DNA of 64,000 nucleotides from Agrococcus baldri. Lineage in GTDB: Bacteria; Actinomycetota; Actinomycetes; Actinomycetales; Microbacteriaceae. The translations under genes were made by a program, and so were the position numbers. The stretch lies in assembly GCA_900114805.1 (NCBI GenBank), contig FOZN01000002.1, forward strand, positions 496,001 to 560,000. The letters are read 5' to 3'. Every line of letters starts with the position of its first letter. Within the stretch, counting starts at the first letter, position 1. Positions 57,927-64,000 of this stretch are shown here, piece after piece. Under the pieces are notes generated by a model. It had not been told where the DNA came from. It ran no database searches and was given only the letters and a program-made list of their open reading frames with translations.

Positions 57927-58526
57927 ATGTCGCTCGAACTCACGCGCAAGCGCGCGAAGGAGATCAAGAAGCTCCGCAAGAAGGCCGACAAGCTCTGGGC
58001 TGAGCAGCGCGTGGTGAGCAACCACGCCGCTGAGATCGCCCGCCAGGCGAAGGATCAGGCGCGCGCCTACGGCAGCGAGTCGCTGCTGCCGGCCGCGGAG
58101 CGCGCTCTGCACCGCGGCGCCGACGCAGGTCGCGACACGCTCTCGAGGGCCACCAAGGGCTGGAACAAGGCCGTCGTCCCGGCGATCGCCACGGGCCTCG
58201 GCTCGTTCGCCGCCATGGCGCAGGTCGCGAAGGACGACCGCGTCAAGGACGCGATCAAGAACGTGCAGCGCTACGCGACCGTGCCGGAGATCTCGCCGGC
58301 CAAGTCGCACCGCAGCGGCCCGAACGCCTTCCAGTGGGTGCTCATCGGGGTGGGCGCGGTGGCGGTGGCCAGCGCGGCCTACGCCGCATGGCAGACGCTG
58401 CGCGCCGACGACGACCTGTGGATCCCCGACGCCGAGGACTCGGCCGTCGACGCTCCCCCGCGGCCGGTCGACCAGCCCTCGGGCGGCCTCGCAGACGGCC
58501 CGGAGGCCGGTGCGCCGCAGGCGTGA
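57927..58526 (+). CDS. hypothetical membrane-anchored coiled-coil protein
   Basis: 199 aa. A Lys/Glu/Arg-rich amphipathic N-terminus (LTRKRAKEIKKLRKKADKLW) suggests a coiled coil. Residues 135-155 form one helix (AFQWVLIGVGAVAVASAAYAAW), ending in an acidic Pro-rich tail (DDDLWIPDAEDS). Resembles uncharacterised Micrococcales proteins found beside cyclophilin. Function unknown. ATG preceded by AAGGA. Confidence 0.82.
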   Translation: MSLELTRKRAKEIKKLRKKADKLWAEQRVVSNHAAEIARQAKDQARAYGSESLLPAAERALHRGADAGRDTLSRATKGWNKAVVPAIATGLGSFAAMAQVAKDDRVKDAIKNVQRYATVPEISPAKSHRSGPNAFQWVLIGVGAVAVASAAYAAWQTLRADDDLWIPDAEDSAVDAPPRPVDQPSGGLADGPEAGAPQA

Positions 58527-58552
58527 CCGAACCACGCTCGACCAAGAAGCAC

Positions 58553-58584
58553 GAAGGGGGCTCGCCGCGAGGCGGGCCCCCTTC
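58553..58584. terminator. bidirectional terminator
   Basis: GAAGGGGGCtCGCC (58553-58566) pairs with GGCGgGCCCCCTTC (58571-58584) around GCGA: 14 positions with one T-G wobble. Between convergent genes. Confidence 0.82.
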
Positions 58585-58607
58585 GCCGTGCCGGCGGGAG
58601 CGACCGC

Positions 58608-58793
58608 TCAGCTGTTGACGACGCCGATCAGCACCAGGATGCCCCCGACGACCAGCAGGCCCGCGGAGAGCAGGAAGGCGCGCATCCGCCGTTCGGGTTC
58701 ACGTCCCTCGCGGATCGTGCGGAAGATGTCGACGGCGCTGACGACGCAGCAGGCGACCATGAGGCAGAAGCCGAGGATGATGAGCGGATGCAT
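58608..58793 (-). CDS. small two-helix membrane protein
   Basis: 61 aa. MHPLIILGFCLMVACCVVSAVDIFRTIREG and AFLLSAGLLVVGGILVLIGVVNS. No family recognised and no clear RBS; an upstream GTG at 58802 is possible. Reality moderately supported by two clean helices separated by a charged loop and a terminator downstream. Confidence 0.6.
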   Translation of the reverse strand: MHPLIILGFCLMVACCVVSAVDIFRTIREGREPERRMRAFLLSAGLLVVGGILVLIGVVNS

Positions 58794-58813
58794 GATGGCG
58801 ACGGATGCGCGGC

Positions 58814-59248
58814 TCAGCGCAGCGGGGATCCCGCGTCGTCGATGTGGCTGATAGCCCAGTCGACCGCGTGCACGCGCCGCAGGTCCGCCACGTCGGCGAC
58901 CCGGTGCCACGCGACGTCGTCGGTCGTGCCGTCCACCTCGACCGTGAGCTCGCCGCCGAGGATCTCGGCGCGGTAGAGGATGCGCAGCGCCTGCATGTCG
59001 TCGCCGCGCGCGGTGGAGGGCAGCACGGCGGAGTCGACGCCGAGCAGGCCGGTGAGCCGCGCGTCGTAGCCGGTCTCCTCCTTGACCTCGCGCACGGCGC
59101 CGTCAGCAGGGTGCTCGCCCGGCTCGACGCCACCGCCCGGCAGCGTCCAGCCGCTCATGCCGCTGTCGCGCCAGTGCGGCAGCAGGATCTCGCGGTCGGC
59201 GCCCTCGCCCCTGGTGATCAGGGCGTAGGCGGCCACTCGCATGCGCAT
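58814..59248 (-). CDS. NUDIX hydrolase
   Basis: 144 aa. Nudix box GGGVEPGEHPADGAVREVKEETGY (in two parts: GGGVEPGEHP, then REVKEETGY) fits GX5EX7REUXEEXGU. Probably hydrolyses a nucleoside diphosphate derivative; the substrate cannot be read from sequence. TAGGAT lies six bases before ATG 59248, so it is leaderless. Confidence 0.92.
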   Translation of the reverse strand: MRMRVAAYALITRGEGADREILLPHWRDSGMSGWTLPGGGVEPGEHPADGAVREVKEETGYDARLTGLLGVDSAVLPSTARGDDMQALRILYRAEILGGELTVEVDGTTDDVAWHRVADVADLRRVHAVDWAISHIDDAGSPLR

Positions 59249-59254
59249 CAGGCC

Positions 59255-59260
59255 ATCCTA
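59255..59260 (-). promoter_or_regulatory. putative -10 (TAGGAT) of leaderless NUDIX gene
   Basis: TAGGAT on the minus strand, six bases before ATG 59248; it overlaps the end of the BCCT gene (stop at 59258). Confidence 0.5.
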
Positions 59261-61180
59261 TGGCGCAGGCTGCGGCCGCTGCCCGCCGGTGGACGCCCCG
59301 TCGTCACCGTCGTCGCCGCCGTCGGCCGACGCATCCGCCCCCTGCCCGTGCCGCTCGAGGGCCCCGTCGTCAGGCAGCGCCGCCTCGTGCCGCTCGTGCT
59401 CCGGCAGCTCCTCGATCGGCAGCGTCGGCACCAGCTCGCCGACTCCTTCGCCGGGCGGCGACTGCTCGATGGTGAGCTGGAAGTCGTCGCCGTGCTCCGT
59501 CACACCAGCCACCACCGCGTGCTCGACCGCCGCGAGCGCGTACTTGCGGCGCACGACCACCGGATCCTGCGAGAGGTCGCGCGCGAGCGCGAATGCCAGC
59601 CCGACCATCACCACCACGAACGGCAGCGCCGCGATGATGGTGATCTGCTGCAGGCCGTCGAGCGCATCCTCGCCGCCCAGCAGCAGCATGACCGCCGCCA
59701 CGGCGCCCGTCGTGACGCCCCACAGCACCACGGTGCCTCGGTGGGGTCGCAGCGAGCCGCGGTGCGAGAGCGTGCCCATGACGATGGATGCGGCGTCGGC
59801 ACCGGAGACGAAGAAGATCGCCACCAGCACCATCACCACGACCGACGTGATCTGTCCGAGCGGCAGCTCGGCGAGCGCGCGGAAGAGCACGGCCTCCTCT
59901 GCCCCGTCGGTGCCCAGGTCGATGCCCTGCAGCGACAGATCGATGCCGAGCCCGCCGAAGATCGCGAACCACACCAGCGAGACCAGCGTCGGCGCCACCA
60001 GCACGCCGGTGACGAACTGCCGCACGGTGCGGCCGCGCGAGATGCGGGCGATGAACATGCCGACGAAGGGCGTCCAGCTGATCCACCAGGCCCAGTAGAA
60101 GATGGTCCAGCCCGACAGCCAGTCGGCGACGACGTCGCCGCCCGCCGCCTCGGTGCGAGATGACATCACCGCGATCTGCTCGAAGTAGCCGGCGATCGTG
60201 GTGGGCAGCAGGTTGAGGATGAAGATCGTGGGCCCGACCACGAACACGAACAGCGCCAGCAGGCCGGCGAGCACCATGTTGGTGTTCGAGAGCCACTTGA
60301 TGCCGCGGGAGACGCCCGAGACGGCGGAGACCACGAAGCCGGCGGTCAGCACCGCGATGACGCCGATCAGCATGCCGTTGGTGACCTCGTCGAGGCCGGC
60401 GACGATCTGCAGGCCCGAGCCGATCTGCAGCGCGCCGATGCCCAGCGAGGTGGCCGAGCCGAACAGGGTCGCGAAGATCGCGAAGATGTCGATCGCGCGC
60501 CCCATCGGCCCCTCGACCACGCGCTTGCCGACCAGCGCGGTGAACGCCGAGGAGATCAGCAGCGAGCGACGCTTGCGGAAGACGCTGTAGGCGAGCGCCA
60601 GCCCGACGACCGAGTAGATCGCCCACGGGTGCAGCGACCAGTGGAACATCGTGGTGGCCATCGCGGTGCGGACGGCCTGGGTGTCGGTGCCGCCCCCGGT
60701 GCCGGGCGGTGGCGCGACCAGGTGGCTGACGGGCTCTGTGACGCCGTAGAAGACCAGGCCGATGCCCATGCCGGCCGAGAACATCATCGCGATCCACGAG
60801 ACGGTGCTGAACTCCGGCGTCGCGCCGTCGTCGCCCAGCGGGATGCGGCCGTAGCGGCTGGCGGCGATCCAGACGATGAAGATCACGAAGCCCGACGCCG
60901 CGAGCGCGAACAGCCAGCCGGTGTTGTGCACCACCCACTCGAGGCCGATGCCCGAGGCGGTGCTGAGCGACTGCGTGCCGAGCGCGCCCCAGAGCACGAA
61001 GCCGAGCGCGACCGCGGCGGCGACGCCGAACACGACGCGGTCGAGCGGTCGGCGGCCGCCCTCCTCGGCGCGCAGCGGAGGTGTGTCGAGCGCCGGGTGC
61101 ATCGGTCGCAGGCGGGCGCTGTCGTCCGGTCCGGGGTCCACCGGGTCGGGCTGCGGCGGCTCGTGGGTCGGCTCGCTCAT
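59258..61180 (-). CDS. BCCT-family betaine/choline/carnitine transporter
   Basis: 640 aa, 12 helices. SAGMGIGLVFYGVTEP (substrate and sodium path) and DWLSGWTIFYWAWWISWTPFVGMFIARISRG, the aromatic box signature. The GMGIG form suggests Na+-coupled betaine uptake. The C-terminal ~90 residues are acidic (DGGDDGDDGAS), possibly an osmosensing tail as in BetP, though BetP's is basic. AGGAGG precedes the ATG. Complements the ProP-like transporter at 37.6 kb. Confidence 0.93.
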   Translation of the reverse strand: MSEPTHEPPQPDPVDPGPDDSARLRPMHPALDTPPLRAEEGGRRPLDRVVFGVAAAVALGFVLWGALGTQSLSTASGIGLEWVVHNTGWLFALAASGFVIFIVWIAASRYGRIPLGDDGATPEFSTVSWIAMMFSAGMGIGLVFYGVTEPVSHLVAPPPGTGGGTDTQAVRTAMATTMFHWSLHPWAIYSVVGLALAYSVFRKRRSLLISSAFTALVGKRVVEGPMGRAIDIFAIFATLFGSATSLGIGALQIGSGLQIVAGLDEVTNGMLIGVIAVLTAGFVVSAVSGVSRGIKWLSNTNMVLAGLLALFVFVVGPTIFILNLLPTTIAGYFEQIAVMSSRTEAAGGDVVADWLSGWTIFYWAWWISWTPFVGMFIARISRGRTVRQFVTGVLVAPTLVSLVWFAIFGGLGIDLSLQGIDLGTDGAEEAVLFRALAELPLGQITSVVVMVLVAIFFVSGADAASIVMGTLSHRGSLRPHRGTVVLWGVTTGAVAAVMLLLGGEDALDGLQQITIIAALPFVVVMVGLAFALARDLSQDPVVVRRKYALAAVEHAVVAGVTEHGDDFQLTIEQSPPGEGVGELVPTLPIEELPEHERHEAALPDDGALERHGQGADASADGGDDGDDGASTGGQRPQPAP

Positions 61181-61280
61181 GATCCTCCTGTGCTCGCTGC
61201 TGCGGCAGCGCACCCGTCGTGCGGTGCTGCGGCAACGCGACCACGGTAGTGCGGATGCAGTGGTGGCGCGAGCGCGCGCG

Positions 61281-62669
61281 TCAGCGGATGCGGCCTCGTC
61301 GGCGCACGACGCTCTGCACGCTGTCGCGCACCGGGGCGCCGAGCACCAGCCCCAGCGAGGCGCCGGAGGCGAGCGCGATGCCGATCGCACCGGCGCCGAT
61401 GAGCGTCACGACGCCGAGCACGAGGCTCTCGGCGGTGCCGTCGGATTCCACGATCTCGAGCAGGCCGCGGAAGACGGCGGAGCCGGGCACCATCGGCACG
61501 ATCGCCGCGGTCGTGACGGCGATCGACGGCACGTGCAGCCGATGGGCGACGAGGATGCCGACGAAGCTCGCCGCGAGCGCGCCCAGACCGCTCGAGATCG
61601 CCGTGCCGAGGCCGCCGGCCACCGCGGCGGTGAACCCGAGCCAGGCGATGCCGCCGAGCACGGCGCTGACGACGATGGTGCGCAGGCCGGCACCGTTCCA
61701 CACCGCGACGGCGACCGCGATGACGGCGACGCCGGCGAGCTGCAGGGGCAGCGGGCCGAGCAGCGGCGCCTCGCTCGAGACCACGAAGCCCATCTCCAGT
61801 CCGCGCGCTGCCGAGAGGCCCGCGATGATGCCGATCACCACGCCAAGGGTGAGCAGCGCGAGGTCGAGGATGCGGCCGCCGGCTGTGAGCGCGAAGCCGT
61901 CGATCGCATCCTGCGCGGCACCGACGACCGACATGCCCGCGAGCATCAGCACGATGCCGGCGGCGACGATGATGGATGGGCGCGCGCCATCGAGCATCGG
62001 CACGCCGAAGTGCGCGAGCCAGCTGGTGACCGCGGCGATCGCGGTCACCACGAAGGCGCCGGCGATCTGCGAGAAGAAGAACGGCACGCGCAGCCGCGAC
62101 ATCAGTCGCTGCACCATCGCCGCGCTGCAGGCGGCGAGGAAGGCGATCGCGGCGATCACCCACGACGCGCCGAAGAGCATGGCGACGCCGACGCTCAGGA
62201 AGCCCTGGGCGAGCACGATGATCGCCGGCCGGTACATGAACGGCATGCGGCGGATGACGTGGAACTGGGTGCGCGCCTGCTCGAGCTCGAGGCCGGCCTC
62301 GATCTCGACCACGAGCGCCTGCAGCCGCTGCAGCTTCGTGTGGTCGGGCACCGGCGCGCGCACCACCCGCAGCATGGTGATCGGCCAGTCCGAATCGGTG
62401 CGGTGATACGAGACGCCGATCGAGTTGTAGGTGACGTCGACGTGCACCGGACGGATGCCGAGCGCACCGGTGACGCGGATGGTGGCGAGCGCGACATCGT
62501 TGGCGGATGCGCCGACGGCGGTGAGCGCCTCCGCGATGCGCATCGCCAGGTCGATGACCTTGCGGGCGTAGACCTCGTCGATCGTGAGGAGCGCCTCGGT
62601 CATCGGCGAGGACACGTCATTGCGGATCGCGCCCACGATCCGCTTCCGCCAGTCCTTGCGCCCGTCCAT
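61281..62669 (-). CDS. ThrE-family (DUF1212/DUF3815) threonine/serine exporter
   Basis: 462 aa. Cytosolic N-terminal half with IRVTGALGIRPVHVDVTYNSIGVSYHR and IEAGLELEQARTQFHVIRRMP, then about ten helices. This is the ThrE fusion layout of Corynebacterium: N-terminal domain plus two exporter halves. The start is ATG 62669, since the GAGG nine bases before it is a better RBS than the one touching ATG 62678. Confidence 0.9.
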   Translation of the reverse strand: MDGRKDWRKRIVGAIRNDVSSPMTEALLTIDEVYARKVIDLAMRIAEALTAVGASANDVALATIRVTGALGIRPVHVDVTYNSIGVSYHRTDSDWPITMLRVVRAPVPDHTKLQRLQALVVEIEAGLELEQARTQFHVIRRMPFMYRPAIIVLAQGFLSVGVAMLFGASWVIAAIAFLAACSAAMVQRLMSRLRVPFFFSQIAGAFVVTAIAAVTSWLAHFGVPMLDGARPSIIVAAGIVLMLAGMSVVGAAQDAIDGFALTAGGRILDLALLTLGVVIGIIAGLSAARGLEMGFVVSSEAPLLGPLPLQLAGVAVIAVAVAVWNGAGLRTIVVSAVLGGIAWLGFTAAVAGGLGTAISSGLGALAASFVGILVAHRLHVPSIAVTTAAIVPMVPGSAVFRGLLEIVESDGTAESLVLGVVTLIGAGAIGIALASGASLGLVLGAPVRDSVQSVVRRRGRIR

Positions 62670-62712
62670 CGCGTCCATCCTCGCATCTCGGCTCTGCGTG
62701 CGAGCAACGAGA

Positions 62713-62742
62713 ACGACCCCCGGTCCGAGGACGGGGGGTCGT
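62713..62742 (-). terminator. terminator downstream of tRNA-Ala
   Basis: ACGACCCCC (62713-62721) pairs with GGGGGTCGT (62734-62742), with an inner GTCC/GGAC pair. The minus strand continues TTCTCGTT. Confidence 0.8.
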
Positions 62743-62746
62743 GCTG

Positions 62747-62819
62747 TGGAGCCTGGGAGAATCGAACTCCCGACATCCTGCTTGCAAAGCAGGCGCTCTA
62801 CCAACTGAGCTAAGGCCCC
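62747..62819 (-). tRNA. tRNA-Ala (TGC anticodon)
   Basis: 73 nt. Acceptor GGGGCCT/AGGCTCC, D-loop AGTTGGTAGA, anticodon stem CCTGC-TTTGCAA-GCAGG, T-loop GTTCGATTC. Follows tRNA-Ile by 29 bp, the conserved pair near gyrA. Confidence 0.98.
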
Positions 62820-62851
62820 GTGACATCGCTGTCGTTGGGAAGTGTACTTGG

Positions 62852-62925
62852 TGGGGCTACCTGGACTCGAACCAGGGACCTCTTCGTTATCAGCGAAGCG
62901 CTCTAACCGCCTGAGCTATAGCCCC
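62852..62925 (-). tRNA. tRNA-Ile (GAT anticodon)
   Basis: 74 nt. Acceptor GGGGCTA/TAGCCCC, anticodon loop CTGATAA giving GAT, T-loop GTTCGAGTC. CCA is encoded at 62851-62849. Confidence 0.98.
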
Positions 62926-62985
62926 GAGCACAAGCATCGACTCTACCACGCCATGCACCGGGATCCGAACACGGTCCGAGCGGCA

Positions 62986-63393
62986 TCACTGGTTGGCGAA
63001 GCCCACCTGCAGGCCGCCCGTGACCCGCACGGAGAGGTTGTAGAGCACGGCGATGACCGCACCCATCACGGTGATCACCACGAAGTTCAGCACCGCGACC
63101 AGCAGCGTGAACATCATCACCTGCGGCAGCGAGAGGATCGAGGCGATCGCGAACTCGGGATCGGCCAGGATGTCGCGCAGCACCTCGTCGATCTTGTCGA
63201 ACAGCCCGACGACCTGCAGCAGCGTCCACATCACGAAGACGACGACGATCTGGATGATGCCGAGCACCAGCCCCAGGATCGCCGAGACCTTCATCGCCGA
63301 CCAGAAGTCGATGTGCACCAGCCGCAGGCGCACCTGCTTGCTCGATCCGCTGCGCCGAGGCGACTTGCTCTGCAGCTTCTCGGCAATGCTCAT
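62986..63393 (-). CDS. DUF3566 membrane protein
   Basis: 135 aa. A basic N-terminus (KSPRRSGSSKQVRLRLVHID), then two long hydrophobic segments (VSAILGLVLGIIQIVVVFVMWTLLQ and LLVAVLNFVVITVMGAVIAVLYNL). Universal gene immediately after gyrA in actinobacteria; function unknown. ATG overlaps the gyrA stop (ATGA). Confidence 0.95.
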   Translation of the reverse strand: MSIAEKLQSKSPRRSGSSKQVRLRLVHIDFWSAMKVSAILGLVLGIIQIVVVFVMWTLLQVVGLFDKIDEVLRDILADPEFAIASILSLPQVMMFTLLVAVLNFVVITVMGAVIAVLYNLSVRVTGGLQVGFANQ

Positions 63394-64000
63394 TCGTCGT
63401 TCTCCTCGGTGGTGTCGGTCGAGGCATCCGTCTCGTCCGTGGCGTCCACGATAGCGCCATCGGCCTCAGCATCGGCAGTGGCGGCGGATGCGTCGGGTGC
63501 CGCGGGTGCGTCGGCCTCGGCCGCGGCCTCCACGACCTCCTCCTCCACGTTGCGTGCGATCTGGATCACCAGATCCTTGTCGCTGCGCTCCGCGAACTGC
63601 ACGCCCATCGTGGTGCGACCGGTGGCGCGCACCTCGTCGACGTTCGAGCGGATGACCTTGCCGGAGGTGCGGATCAGCAGCAGCTCGTCGCCGTCCTGCA
63701 CGATCGTCGCGCCCACGAGCGAGCCGCGGTCGTGCCCGCCGGAGGAGAAGGTCAGCACGCCCTGCGTGCCGCGGCCCTTCGTCGGGTAGTCGGCCACGGC
63801 GGTCTTCTTGCCGAAGCCCTGCTCGGTGACGACGAACACGTACCCTTCGTCGCCGATCACCATCGCGCCGAGCATCTCGTCGTCGTCCTTCAGGCGGATG
63901 CCGCGCACGCCGCCGGTGGCACGGCCCATCGGGCGCAGCGCCTCGTCGGTCGCCTGGAAGCGCGCGGCCCTGCCCTGCTTCGAGATCACCAGGATCTCGT
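63390..64000 (-). CDS. gyrA: DNA gyrase subunit A (C-terminal part only)
   Basis: ATP-dependent supercoiling, subunit A. Only the last ~203 codons are in the window; the N-terminus lies beyond the right edge. Seen are GyrA C-terminal pinwheel blades (GRATGGVRGIRL, TEQGFGKKTAVADYPTKGRGTQGV, RTSGKVIRSNVDEVRATGRTTMGVQ). The final ~55 residues are an acidic, Ala-rich tail (EVVEAAAEADAPAAPD ... DTTEENDE), as in other actinobacterial GyrA. Direction and neighbours place the origin outside the right edge. Confidence 0.97.
   Translation of the reverse strand, partial: EILVISKQGRAARFQATDEALRPMGRATGGVRGIRLKDDDEMLGAMVIGDEGYVFVVTEQGFGKKTAVADYPTKGRGTQGVLTFSSGGHDRGSLVGATIVQDGDELLLIRTSGKVIRSNVDEVRATGRTTMGVQFAERSDKDLVIQIARNVEEEVVEAAAEADAPAAPDASAATADAEADGAIVDATDETDASTDTTEENDE

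Overview
The window is very GC-rich and gene-dense and comes from an actinobacterium, most likely a Microbacteriaceae member of the Micrococcales (Agrococcus-like). Three things point there. The haem genes are the coproporphyrin-dependent set (hemE, cgoX/hemY, hemQ, cpfC/hemH). The right end carries the conserved actinobacterial near-origin block gyrA - DUF3566 - tRNA-Ile - tRNA-Ala ... ppiase - rhomboid - crgA - class E sortase - pabA-like - pknB - pknA - pbpA - rodA - pstP - fhaB - fhaA - tRNA-Leu. Many genes also look leaderless, with a TANNNT hexamer exactly 6-7 nt before an ATG/GTG. The replication origin is probably a short distance beyond the right edge.

Region by region. 1-8.6 kb: haem synthesis, with a leftward operon hemE-cgoX-hemQ-cpfC-hemC (4-bp overlaps throughout), divergent hemA with an unusual Cys-Pro-rich insertion, and an MFS exporter. 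8.7-17.7 kb: alpha-glucan/trehalose metabolism (glycogen-debranching-like glycosidase, sugar ABC importer, LacI regulator with two perfect operators, trehalose synthase). 17.8-22.4 kb: PiT phosphate transporter with a small membrane partner, RDD protein, pirin, a TetR C-terminal remnant and a membrane protein. 22.4-24.6 kb: a small insertion island. An 88-bp direct repeat (the first codons of an HhH-GPD protein) brackets a frameshifted phosphotransferase gene and a Phd/RelE-type toxin-antitoxin pair. 24.6-27.8 kb: one large LPRTG-anchored surface protein with an acidic Cys-rich repeat array. 28-32 kb: small membrane proteins, a G6PDH homologue with an altered active-site signature, DUF2470, and haem oxygenase under an apparent iron box. 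32-34.4 kb: structured intergenic repeats, then a YtrA-type GntR/ABC operon. 34.4-39.1 kb: a PCMT-like methyltransferase, then an M24/M20/MHS operon resembling ectoine-type solute catabolism. 39.2-44.9 kb: two-component system with MMPL transporter, alcohol dehydrogenase and YrhK-domain protein. 45-64 kb: cell-wall/Ser-Thr kinase operon, sortase/CrgA/rhomboid/cyclophilin genes, NUDIX, BCCT and ThrE-like transporters, tRNAs and the start-proximal gyrase neighbourhood.

Functionally, the haem genes at the left and the haem oxygenase near 31 kb form synthesis and degradation arms. The sugar region is a coherent import-regulate-convert unit. The fha-pstP-rodA-pbpA-pknA-pknB operon couples phosphosignalling to elongation peptidoglycan synthesis. 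The most interesting items are the HemA insertion with three Cys-Pro motifs, the HemH Cys-cluster N-terminus, the toxin-antitoxin island between duplicated gene starts, the Cys/Asp repeat surface protein, an iron box lying exactly on a leaderless haem-oxygenase promoter, and an over-represented heptamer (GGATGCG) throughout the window.
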